From Methanomicrobiales archaeon (GTDB lineage: Archaea; Halobacteriota; Methanomicrobia; Methanomicrobiales; Methanoculleaceae), in contig JAAYND010000025.1 in assembly GCA_012521035.1 (NCBI GenBank), positions 1 to 5,649 of the forward strand: a stretch of DNA of 5,649 nt, read 5' to 3'. The notes under the pieces were generated by a model. That model was not told where the DNA came from and ran no database searches. It saw only the letters and a program-made list of their open reading frames with translations. Position numbers and translations under genes: made by a program. Shown here piece by piece: positions 1 to 5,649 of this stretch (within the stretch, counting starts at the first letter, position 1; every line of letters starts with the position of its first letter).

Positions 1-1
1 G

Positions 2-256
2 CGGTGGAAGGAGGACTTCGGGAGAGAACTCGATATCGGGCTGAAAGCGCTCCGGATACGACAGAAGATGACGCCGGAGGATATCGACCGGCTCTGTCGG
101 GCGCTAAACGACCCGGATATCATCAATACGATCGTGGAGCACGGTGACATGGACCGGCCGGACGCCCTGCTCAGGAAACTCGTCCTGAAACCCGCCCTGA
201 TCCGTGGCATGGGGGTGCTGTTTGCGTCTAAAATGCGCCATCTTCTTAAAGTCTGA
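2..256 (+). CDS. C-terminal part of a probable geranylgeranyl reductase family protein (5' end outside window)
   Basis: The reading frame is open from the left edge to TGA at 254-256, giving 84 visible residues. An internal ATG at 68 exists, but codons before it (RWKEDFGRELDIGLKALRIR) continue naturally, so the true start lies upstream. The tail has a W..(D/E)FG.EL..GL pattern, then a helix with an MTPEDIDRL stretch, NDPDI, a GD.DRPDALL motif and a basic end. From memory this arrangement resembles the C-terminal helical region of archaeal FAD-dependent geranylgeranyl / digeranylgeranylglycerophospholipid reductases, which saturate the isoprenoid chains of ether lipids at the membrane. The flavin-binding N-terminal domain is not in the window, so the family call rests only on this tail. 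No membrane segment is visible. Any other FAD-dependent oxidoreductase of this superfamily is the main alternative. It is separated from the next gene by 211 bases and is probably not co-transcribed with gyrase. Confidence 0.6.
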   Translation, partial: RWKEDFGRELDIGLKALRIRQKMTPEDIDRLCRALNDPDIINTIVEHGDMDRPDALLRKLVLKPALIRGMGVLFASKMRHLLKV

Positions 257-467
257 ACGTTTCGCAGGTTCTGGCCTCCGGCAAAGCGGGATCGTCGGTC
301 GCGCACAGAGGTCTGGGTGCTTCGAGGTAGCCGGAACATCCCCACGATCCAGATAGCATGGGGAATAGCCGGCAATATCGCCCGGTAGCGCCTTACAATG
401 AAGAAGTGTTCAGGCGCCGGAGAAGAAACGGATCGTTCATATCTCCCGGGGGTGAACAAGGGTAACT
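257..467. other. Intergenic gap, no gene seen
   Basis: This 211-base stretch holds no supported coding region, tRNA or clear T-run terminator. The only structure noticed is a weak inverted repeat TCCCCA (339-344) / TGGGGA (359-364) with a 14-base loop. Weak AT-rich spots at 373-379 (CAATATC) and 393-400 (TTACAATG) could be the TATA element of the following small gene; the second would place a start of transcription near 420, but neither is convincing. Confidence 0.4.
451..455 (+). promoter_or_regulatory. Candidate ribosome binding site of the 104-residue gene
   Basis: GGTGA matches the anti-Shine-Dalgarno (TCACC) of archaeal 16S rRNA but ends 12 bases before the ATG at 468, which is longer than usual. 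It is weaker than the sites ahead of gyrB and gyrA, so modest translation is expected. The nearer AAGGGTAA (458-465) is a poorer match. Confidence 0.4.
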
Positions 468-782
468 ATGCCTAATAGGAGCGAATTTGGCAGGGGTTTT
501 GTCATCAACCTGATGCTGCTATCGCGGCATTTCGGCCTGCCTCCGGAGAAAGCCTTCTACGGCGCTGCCGACCACCTCACCGAACTCACCGTCCCGGAGC
601 AGTTCCGGGGAACCGAGATCGAGGAGCTCGTCGAGCGCCTCCGCAAGATGGTGATCTGGCACCAGGCGGGCATCATGGACCAGGAGGATGCCGCGGGTGC
701 CCGCACGATCCTCAACCAGATCGGGATCGCACTCGACAGGCACTTCGGTATACCGGATCCGGACTCCGGAAAGTACGACTGA
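468..782 (+). CDS. Hypothetical protein, 104 residues, probably soluble and helical
   Basis: I do not recognise this protein. It runs from ATG at 468 to TGA at 780-782. It is judged real because codons from about the twentieth onward nearly all end in G or C, as in gyrB and gyrA, and because a possible ribosome site precedes it. Visible features are a short hydrophobic start (FVINLMLLSRHFGLPPEKAF, residues 10-29), an acidic amphipathic middle (EIEELVERLRKMVIWHQAGI, about residues 50-69), and an end rich in charged residues (GIPDPDSGKYD). There is no signal peptide, membrane segment, cysteine pair or histidine cluster to suggest metal binding. Two overlapping minus-strand frames (519-824 and 557-964) look like shadows. 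It lies between a lipid-reductase-like gene and the gyrase operon, 264 bases before gyrB and with a separate gyrB promoter in between, so a functional tie to gyrase is not implied. A lineage-restricted methanogen protein is likely. Confidence 0.75.
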   Translation: MPNRSEFGRGFVINLMLLSRHFGLPPEKAFYGAADHLTELTVPEQFRGTEIEELVERLRKMVIWHQAGIMDQEDAAGARTILNQIGIALDRHFGIPDPDSGKYD

Positions 783-964
783 TAGAGTCCCCCGCCCATG
801 ATCCCGGTGACCCGCGCACGGCAATAGCCCGGGCCGTCTGAAAGAGACTCCACTCCCCCGCGCATCCCGGCATATACCGACTCACTCCGGCGCCTCCGGG
901 AAATGATGAAATTGTGCCTCACACCGCCGGCAGCGGCCGGAGCGGCGAGATTCTCCAGAGCCAT
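783..964. other. Intergenic gap upstream of gyrB promoter, no gene seen
   Basis: No supported gene lies here. It is GC-rich with one small hairpin, CCGGC-AGCG-GCCGG (927-940), too short to be called a terminator and not followed by a T run. A minus-strand frame spans the area but is judged non-coding. Confidence 0.4.
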
Positions 965-999
965 ACACTATAAGTGCTTATACAACCAATATATAGTGT
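965..999. repeat. Nested palindromes in the gyrB promoter; candidate operator
   Basis: Two inverted repeats are read directly. The outer one is ACACTATA (965-972) with TATAGTGT (992-999), eight perfect pairs around a 19-base centre. The inner one is TATAAG-TG-CTTATA (969-982), six perfect pairs around two bases, sharing the left arm of the outer repeat. The right outer arm lies on the likely TATA box. A dimeric regulator bound here would compete with TBP, so an operator role for the gyrase operon is a reasonable inference; chance symmetry in AT-rich promoter DNA is the alternative. Confidence 0.45.
988..996 (+). promoter_or_regulatory. Candidate archaeal TATA box of the gyrBA operon
   Basis: AATATATAG is the most AT-rich stretch in the 264-base gap before gyrB. 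Archaeal transcription usually starts about 25 bases past the TATA centre, which would be near 1017-1019 and give a leader of about 28-30 bases that contains the ribosome site. A purine-rich BRE is not obvious just upstream (ACAACC). CTTATACA at 977-984 is an alternative box, with a start near 1005. Confidence 0.5.
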
Positions 1000-1035
1000 G
1001 AATTTTGCTGCGATTCAGGGCGCCGCTCGTATAGC

Positions 1036-1041
1036 GGAGGT
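1036..1041 (+). promoter_or_regulatory. Ribosome binding site of gyrB
   Basis: GGAGGT sits five bases before the ATG at 1047 and is complementary to the 3' end of 16S rRNA. Together with the N-terminal match to other GyrB proteins it fixes the start codon. Confidence 0.85.
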
Positions 1042-1046
1042 CGTAA

Positions 1047-3017
1047 ATGACTGATACCTACGATGCTTCCCACATCACGGTACTTGAGGGTTTGCGACCC
1101 GTACGTGAGCGCCCTGCCATGTACATCGGCAGCACAGAAGCCCGGGGACTGCACCATCTGGTCTATGAGGTTGTGGACAACTCCGTTGATGAGGCTCTCG
1201 CCGGGTTCTGTGACCTGATAATGGTGACCATCAACCGGGACGGCTCAATCACAATAGAGGATAACGGACGGGGTATACCGACCGATACCATGCCCCAATA
1301 CGGCAAGAGCGCTCTTGAGATCGTCCTCACCGTGCTCCACGCCGGCGGGAAATTTGACAAATCCACGTACCAGGTCTCCGGCGGCCTGCACGGTGTCGGT
1401 GTCTCGGTGGTCAACGCTCTCGCGAGCTGGCTCGATGCGACGGTATTCCGGGACGGCTACGTCTATGATATGCAGTTCCGGCAGGGTCAGGTATCTAAAC
1501 CACTCTCGGGCCGGCCGGAGACCGAGCACGAGATGAAGATCCGGTATGAGGAGCGTTACGGCACAAAGCCCGGGCACCCGCTGGACTACGAGCGCCTCCA
1601 GGGAACCAGGATATCGTTCCAGCCCGATCGGTCGATATTTGAGACCGTCAACTTCGATTACGATATGCTGGATCACAGGCTCCGCGAGCTCGCCTACCTC
1701 AACAGCGGTCTTACGATCACCCTCAGGGACGAGCGCACCGGGGATGCGGTCACCCACTGCTTCGAAGGGGGTATCCGGGAGTTTGTCGCTCATATCGGCG
1801 AGGGGAAGGAACCGCTCCACGACGACGTGATCTATTTCCAGAGGAGCGATCCTGAGAGCCTTGTCGAGGTCGAGGTGGCGCTCCAGTACAACAACTCGTA
1901 CGCAGAGACGATCTACACCTACGTCAACAGCGTGAACACCCGGGAGGGCGGCACCCACCTCGAGGGGTTCCGGAGCGCCATCACCCGGGCGATCAACGCC
2001 TCTGCCCGCAGGAGCAGCCACTTCAAGAGCAACGATACCCAGATCCGGGGCGAAGATGCGCGGGAGGGGCTCATATCCGTCATCAGCACCCGGGTTGCAG
2101 AACCGCAGTTTGAGGGGCAGACCAAGATGCGCCTTGGGAACAGCAACGTCCGGGGCATCGTTGACTCGCTCGTCTACTCATCGCTCACCGAGTACTTCGA
2201 AGAACACCCAAAAACCCTTCAGGTGGTCGTGGATAAGGCTATGGCCGCGGCACGGGCGCGGGAAGCCGCCCGGAAAGCACGTGAGCTCGCCCGCCGGAAG
2301 AGCACGCTGGAGACGATCGGGCTCCCGGGAAAGCTCGCCGACTGCCAGGAGCGCGACCCGGCAAAGAGCGAACTCTACATTGTGGAGGGAGACTCGGCCG
2401 GAGGATCCGCAAAACAGGGGCGTGACCGGAAGTTCCAGGCGATCCTCCCCCTGCGGGGGAAGATCCTGAACGTCGAGAAGGCCTCGGAGCATCGGATCCT
2501 GAAGAACGCCGAGATCCAGGCACTTATATCCGCCATAGGGACCGGGGTCGGCGAGAGTTTCGATCTCGAACGGGCCCGGTACCACAAGATCATCCTGATG
2601 ACCGATGCGGATGTAGACGGAGCCCATATCCGGACGCTCCTCCTCACGTTCTTCTACCGCTACCTGACAGAGATCGTCGAAAACGGCTACATCTATATCG
2701 CCCAACCCCCCCTCTACCGGGTAGCAAAGGGCCGGCAGGAGCGTTACGCCTACCGCGAAGAGGAGATGCGGGATATCATCAACGAATGGGGCGAGAAGGG
2801 CACCACAATCCAGCGCTACAAGGGTCTCGGTGAGATGAACGCTGACCAGCTCTGGAACACCACTATGGATCCAGCGAACCGGGTGCTCAAGCAGGTGCGG
2901 ATCGAGGATGCCGCCTATGCAAACGAGATATTCGAGAAATTGATGGGAGAGAACGTCGATGCCCGGCGGGACTTCATCCGCCGGCACGCAAAGGAGGTGA
3001 TCAACCTTGATATCTGA
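1047..3017 (+). CDS. gyrB: DNA gyrase subunit B (ATPase and TOPRIM subunit)
   Basis: GyrB hydrolyses ATP to drive strand passage and supplies the metal-binding TOPRIM site of the A2B2 gyrase in the cytoplasm. Of 656 residues, 1-240 form the GHKL ATPase: general base E41 and N45 in EVVDN, DNGRGIP (72-78), and GGLHGVGVSVVNAL (112-125). The transducer follows, with EGGTHLEGF and the QTK loop at 358-360 (K360 matches E. coli K337). TOPRIM has EGDSAGGSAKQGR from E447 and DADVDG with D520, D522 and D524. The tail carries IQRYKGLGEMN (588-598) and ends in NLDI. Positions matching the E. coli novobiocin contacts are kept (D72, R75, G76, P78, R135, T187). The roughly 170-residue insert of E. coli GyrB is absent, as in short-form GyrB. 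Oddity: between R135 and T187 there are 52 positions against 29 in E. coli, an insertion of about 23 residues. ParE/TopoVI-B is excluded by the sequence match and by the GyrA box in the neighbour. It overlaps gyrA by 11 bases. Confidence 0.97.
   Translation: MTDTYDASHITVLEGLRPVRERPAMYIGSTEARGLHHLVYEVVDNSVDEALAGFCDLIMVTINRDGSITIEDNGRGIPTDTMPQYGKSALEIVLTVLHAGGKFDKSTYQVSGGLHGVGVSVVNALASWLDATVFRDGYVYDMQFRQGQVSKPLSGRPETEHEMKIRYEERYGTKPGHPLDYERLQGTRISFQPDRSIFETVNFDYDMLDHRLRELAYLNSGLTITLRDERTGDAVTHCFEGGIREFVAHIGEGKEPLHDDVIYFQRSDPESLVEVEVALQYNNSYAETIYTYVNSVNTREGGTHLEGFRSAITRAINASARRSSHFKSNDTQIRGEDAREGLISVISTRVAEPQFEGQTKMRLGNSNVRGIVDSLVYSSLTEYFEEHPKTLQVVVDKAMAAARAREAARKARELARRKSTLETIGLPGKLADCQERDPAKSELYIVEGDSAGGSAKQGRDRKFQAILPLRGKILNVEKASEHRILKNAEIQALISAIGTGVGESFDLERARYHKIILMTDADVDGAHIRTLLLTFFYRYLTEIVENGYIYIAQPPLYRVAKGRQERYAYREEEMRDIINEWGEKGTTIQRYKGLGEMNADQLWNTTMDPANRVLKQVRIEDAAYANEIFEKLMGENVDARRDFIRRHAKEVINLDI
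2992..3002 (+). promoter_or_regulatory. Very strong ribosome binding site of gyrA, inside gyrB
   Basis: AGGAGGTGATC is an 11-base uninterrupted complement to the conserved 3' end of 16S rRNA (GATCACCTCCT). It encodes the KEVIN-like end of GyrB. Its GGAGGTGA core ends at 3000, six bases before the TTG at 3007, and is what decides that start. Confidence 0.85.
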
Positions 3018-5433
3018 AGGGGTTGTCCCGATCAACATAGAGGAGGAGATGAAGTCATGCTACATCGACTACGCGATGAGTGTGATCATCGGCCGGGCCA
3101 TCCCTGACGCGAGGGACGGCTTAAAACCGGTCCACCGCCGCACCCTCTATGCCATGTGGGAGATGGGCAACACGAGCGATAAACCCTACAAGAAGAGCGC
3201 CCGTGTTGTCGGAGACGTGATGGGTAAATACCACCCTCACGGTGACTCAGCCATCTACGATACACTGGTGAAGATGGCGCAACCCTTCTCCTACCGCTAC
3301 ATGCTGGTCGACGGTCAGGGGAACTTCGGATCGATCGATGGGGACTCCGCTGCAGCGATGCGGTACACCGAGGCGAGACTCACGAAGATCTCCGAGGAGC
3401 TCCTGACCGACATCAACAAGGATACCGTCGACTTTGTCCCGAACTTCGATGAGTCGCTCCAGGAGCCCGACGTCCTCCCGGCCAGGGTTCCAAACCTCCT
3501 CGTGAACGGGTCGAGCGGGATTGCGGTGGGTATGGCGACGAACATGCCGCCCCACAACCTCCGCGAGGTCTGTGAGGCGACCTGCCGGATCATCGACGAG
3601 CCCGGCACATCCACACAGGATCTGATGCAGATCATGCCCGGCCCAGACTTTCCGACCGGCGGGATCATCATGGGGAGCGCCGGGGTCCGGGATGCGTACC
3701 TCACCGGCCGGGGGAGGTGCGTCGTCCGTGGTGTCGCAGAGATTGAGGAGGAGGGACGGACACCGCAGATCATCATAACCGAGATCCCCTTCCAGGTGAA
3801 CAAGGCGCGCCTGATCGAGCATATCGCAACCCTCGTCCGCGATAAAAGGATCGAGGGGATCAGCGATATACGCGACGAGTCGGACCGTGACGGTATGCGG
3901 GTCGTGATCGATATCCGGAAAGGCGTCGCGCCCCAGGTGATCCTGAACTACCTCTACAAGCACACAGCTCTTGAGTCCACCTTCGGGATCATCAACCTCG
4001 CCATCGTCGACCGCCAGCCCCGTACCCTGAACCTCAAGGAGATGATCCAGGAGTTCCTGAAACACCGGGTGGAGGTTGTCAGACGGCGGACGGAGTTCGA
4101 TCTCAGGAAGGCAGAGGAGCGGATGCATATCCTCCGGGGCCTTCTTATTGCGCTTGACAACATCGATGCGGTCGTCGCCACCATCCGGGCGTCTCGCTCG
4201 GCCGAAGAGGCACAGGCGGCACTGGTGGCGAAGTTCGCGCTCGACGAGGTTCAGGCGGATGCGATCTTAAAGATGCAGCTCCGGCGCCTTGCAGCGCTTG
4301 AACAGCAGAAGATCCTGGATGAGCGCGATGCCCTCGCAGATGAGATCGGACGCCTCAGTGCGATCCTTGAGAGCGAGGCGAATATCCTCGCCGAGATCAG
4401 GAAGGAGCTCGTCGATATCAGCACGCGGTTCGGTGATGAGCGGAGGACACAGATCGGGCACGTGGCCGAGGCCTTCGATAAGGAAGATCTCATTGAGGAT
4501 AAATCGATGCTCGTCTCGATCACCTCCTCAAACTACATCAAGAGGATCGATCTCGACACCTACCGGAACCAGCGGCGCGGTGGTCGCGGCGTCATCGGTA
4601 TGGCTACAAAGGACGACGATGGTGTCGAGAACGTCTTCGTCGCAAACATGCACGACTACCTCCTCTGTTTCACCGACAAAGGAAGAGTCTACTGGCTGAA
4701 GGTCTACGACCTCCCCGAGGGGCAGCGGGCGAGCAAGGGCAAGGCGATCGTCAACCTCTTAAACCTTGATGGCGGCGAACGGGTGACCGCGGTTATCCCG
4801 GTCAGGGAGTTTGATTCCGACCACTACCTCTTCTTTGCGACGAGGGCCGGGACGGTTGTGAAGGTGGCGCTCGATGAGTTCTCGCGGCCCCGGCAGACCG
4901 GGATCAACGCCATCACCCTCCGCGACGACGACGAACTCGTGGACGTGAAGGTGACGGATGGGGATATGGAGCTGATCCTGACGACGCGGTTCGGGCAGAG
5001 CCTCCGGTTCCACGAGGAGGCTGTCCGCCCGGTCCGCCGGAACGCCATGGGGGTGCGGGGGATCCGTCTCCGCCACGGGGATACCCTGCAGGCTATATCC
5101 CTGGTCGAGAAGGATCATCTCCTCACCATAACCGAGCAGGGGTATGGTAAGCGGACGGAGTTTGACGAGTTCCGCGGCCACGGCCGGGGCACGATGGGTG
5201 TGCGAAACATCGTCGTCGATGCTCGGGGTGGCGGTGTCATAGGGTCGAGAGCAGTTCTCGATAGCGACGAGATCATCGTCATGAGCGCATCCGGCATCGT
5301 CATCAGGACAAAGGTCGAGGAGATCTCGATCCAGAAGCGGAGCACCCGGGGCGTCCGGATCATGAAGCTCGACGACGGTGACCGCGTCATCGGGTTTACC
5401 ATACTTGATGCGACCGAAGAGGACGGGGAGTAA
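3007..5433 (+). CDS. gyrA: DNA gyrase subunit A (DNA cleavage and wrapping subunit), TTG start
   Basis: GyrA cuts and rejoins the gate DNA through a tyrosine and wraps DNA to give negative supercoiling. TTG at 3007 is chosen because the strong ribosome site is correctly spaced and residues 8-45 (from PINIEEEMKSCYIDYAMSV) align with the N terminus of other GyrA; the next ATG at 3049 would remove this conserved part. Of 808 residues, about 1-490 are the winged-helix, tower and coiled-coil core. Key positions are R30, KYHPHGD (74-80), catalytic Y120 after R119, and the DNA-bending I172 in GSSGIAVGMATN. The quinolone positions are S81 and D85, equal to the sensitive E. coli Ser83/Asp87. The C-terminal domain (about 500-803) reads as six beta-pinwheel repeats. 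Its first blade carries the canonical GyrA box QRRGGRG (522-528), which argues for gyrase and against topoisomerase IV ParC. The E. coli coiled-coil insert of about 35 residues and long acidic tail are missing; the protein ends EEDGE. It is co-transcribed with gyrB. Confidence 0.97.
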   Translation: MISEGVVPINIEEEMKSCYIDYAMSVIIGRAIPDARDGLKPVHRRTLYAMWEMGNTSDKPYKKSARVVGDVMGKYHPHGDSAIYDTLVKMAQPFSYRYMLVDGQGNFGSIDGDSAAAMRYTEARLTKISEELLTDINKDTVDFVPNFDESLQEPDVLPARVPNLLVNGSSGIAVGMATNMPPHNLREVCEATCRIIDEPGTSTQDLMQIMPGPDFPTGGIIMGSAGVRDAYLTGRGRCVVRGVAEIEEEGRTPQIIITEIPFQVNKARLIEHIATLVRDKRIEGISDIRDESDRDGMRVVIDIRKGVAPQVILNYLYKHTALESTFGIINLAIVDRQPRTLNLKEMIQEFLKHRVEVVRRRTEFDLRKAEERMHILRGLLIALDNIDAVVATIRASRSAEEAQAALVAKFALDEVQADAILKMQLRRLAALEQQKILDERDALADEIGRLSAILESEANILAEIRKELVDISTRFGDERRTQIGHVAEAFDKEDLIEDKSMLVSITSSNYIKRIDLDTYRNQRRGGRGVIGMATKDDDGVENVFVANMHDYLLCFTDKGRVYWLKVYDLPEGQRASKGKAIVNLLNLDGGERVTAVIPVREFDSDHYLFFATRAGTVVKVALDEFSRPRQTGINAITLRDDDELVDVKVTDGDMELILTTRFGQSLRFHEEAVRPVRRNAMGVRGIRLRHGDTLQAISLVEKDHLLTITEQGYGKRTEFDEFRGHGRGTMGVRNIVVDARGGGVIGSRAVLDSDEIIVMSASGIVIRTKVEEISIQKRSTRGVRIMKLDDGDRVIGFTILDATEEDGE
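4570..4590 (+). other. GyrA box coding segment
   Basis: These codons give QRRGGRG (residues 522-528 of GyrA), the exact form of the motif that in bacterial gyrase is needed for DNA wrapping and negative supercoiling. It is the single best sequence mark that this operon encodes gyrase proper. Confidence 0.9.
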
Positions 5434-5457
5434 GGAACTCCTCGTGGTCGTGTCCAC

Positions 5458-5464
5458 AAAAAAA
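5458..5464 (-). terminator. Possible minus-strand T-run terminator for a converging gene
   Basis: Seven A on the + strand give TTTTTTT on the minus strand, 25 bases past the gyrA stop. Archaeal RNA polymerase stops at such T runs, so this could end a leftward transcript arriving from beyond the right edge. No converging gene is seen in the window, and the small GTGG/CCAC hairpin (5444-5457) lies on the wrong side to help a minus-strand bacterial-type terminator. Low certainty. Confidence 0.3.
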
Positions 5465-5484
5465 CCTCATCCTCTTCTCTCTCC
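5465..5484 (+). terminator. Pyrimidine tract, possible end of the gyrBA transcript
   Basis: Nineteen of twenty bases are C or T directly after the A run, 31 bases past the gyrA stop. Archaeal termination prefers U-rich tracts; here T occurs at most two in a row, so this is only the best candidate in the tail, not a strong one. Confidence 0.2.
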
Positions 5485-5536
5485 ACGGCCGGCGGGTCAG
5501 CGCCCAGAGACCCCGGGCCCTCTCCCTGCCGGCGGG
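5479..5536. repeat. Short direct repeat, two copies
   Basis: CTCTCC-ACG-GCCGGCGGG (5479-5496) recurs as CTCTCC-CT-GCCGGCGGG (5520-5536), 15 shared bases with a one-base difference in spacer length. It lies inside the inverted repeat region. A duplication remnant or chance in GC-rich DNA are both possible. Confidence 0.45.
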
Positions 5537-5554
5537 ATGCAGGCCCGGATGAGG

Positions 5555-5568
5555 GTTCTGCGAAGAAC
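5555..5568. other. Small hairpin with GNRA tetraloop
   Basis: GTTCT-GCGA-AGAAC is a five-pair stem capped by a GCGA loop of the stable GNRA class, directly after the right arm of the inverted repeat. It suggests structured RNA but is short enough to occur by chance. Confidence 0.3.
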
Positions 5569-5649
5569 GCTACGGCATCTTCCCGCCGCTCTATTCTGTC
5601 CCGGGGCCATCCTCACCCGTAACATGGGGCGGGGCGCCACAATCCAGCC

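Larger units (their letters stand above)
5463..5557. repeat. Long-range inverted repeat in the gyrA 3' region
   Basis: CCTCATCC (5465-5472) is perfectly complementary to GGATGAGG (5547-5554); with one bulged G the pairing extends to AACCTCATCC against GGATGAGGGTT (5463-5472 / 5547-5557). The enclosed 74 bases are GC-rich and hold a smaller stem, GGGTC (5494-5498) / GACCC (5509-5513). This could close a structured 3' UTR or a small RNA. Confidence 0.4.

Noticed and set aside
927..940. CCGGC-AGCG-GCCGG hairpin as a terminator of the 104-residue gene
   Set aside because: Five pairs without a following T run are common by chance in GC-rich DNA and do not match archaeal termination.
557..964. Minus-strand 135-codon frame opposite the small gene and the gap before gyrB
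   Set aside because: Its ATG abuts the palindromic promoter with no ribosome site, its product is Arg/Ser/Pro-rich as antisense frames of GC-rich DNA are, and the + frame opposite has better codon bias.
1245..2021. Minus-strand 258-codon frame inside gyrB
   Set aside because: It lies fully antisense to unmistakable GyrB codons; long antisense frames are expected from the G/C-ending codon bias.
2178..3038. Minus-strand 286-codon frame over the gyrB/gyrA junction
   Set aside because: It is a shadow of the conserved TOPRIM and tail of GyrB; no recognisable motif in its product.
3247..4128. Minus-strand 293-codon frame inside gyrA
   Set aside because: It is antisense to the catalytic core of GyrA, with low-complexity Asp/Leu/His-rich composition typical of shadows.
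4759..5457. Minus-strand 232-codon frame over the gyrA C-terminal domain
   Set aside because: It is opposite well-formed beta-pinwheel repeats; it starts within the gyrA downstream region without a ribosome site.
5591..5647. Minus-strand open stretch at the right edge ending in TAG (LDCGAPPHVTGEDGPGTE), possible C terminus of a converging gene
   Set aside because: Only 18 codons are visible and other minus frames are equally open, so it cannot be told from chance.
5624..5649. ATG at 5624 on the + strand running off the right edge
   Set aside because: No ribosome site precedes it and only eight codons are visible.

Overview
The window looks like a piece of a GC-rich euryarchaeal chromosome, most likely a methanogen of the order Methanomicrobiales (Methanoculleus-like). 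This placement is inferred. The clues are an upstream partial gene resembling archaeal geranylgeranyl reductases of ether-lipid synthesis, a TATA-box-like promoter in place of -35/-10 boxes, Shine-Dalgarno sites matching the archaeal 16S 3' end, and gyrase proteins of bacterial type but short form, as found in the euryarchaea that carry gyrase.

Layout, all genes on the + strand: (1) 2-256, the 3' end of a probable geranylgeranyl reductase family flavoprotein, cut by the left edge. (2) 257-467, a 211-base gap without a gene. (3) 468-782, a 104-residue protein of unknown function with good codon bias. (4) 783-1046, a 264-base gap whose last third holds the gyrase promoter, built from two nested palindromes and a TATA-like stretch. 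(5) 1047-3017 gyrB and 3007-5433 gyrA, overlapping by 11 bases. (6) 5434-5649, a 216-base tail with no supported gene but with a long inverted repeat, a direct repeat, a GNRA hairpin and a seven-base A run (a T run on the minus strand).

GyrB and GyrA together form the A2B2 DNA gyrase that adds negative supercoils using ATP. All catalytic residues that can be checked by eye are present, along with the GyrA box that separates gyrase from topoisomerase IV. gyrA starts at TTG inside the end of gyrB and is served by an 11-base perfect complement to the 16S tail, so the two subunits are probably made in a coupled way. The two points most worth following are a roughly 23-residue insertion in the ATPase domain of GyrB and the palindromic architecture of the gyrB promoter. 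I do not see a new multi-gene system here; the window is mainly a housekeeping gyrase operon.
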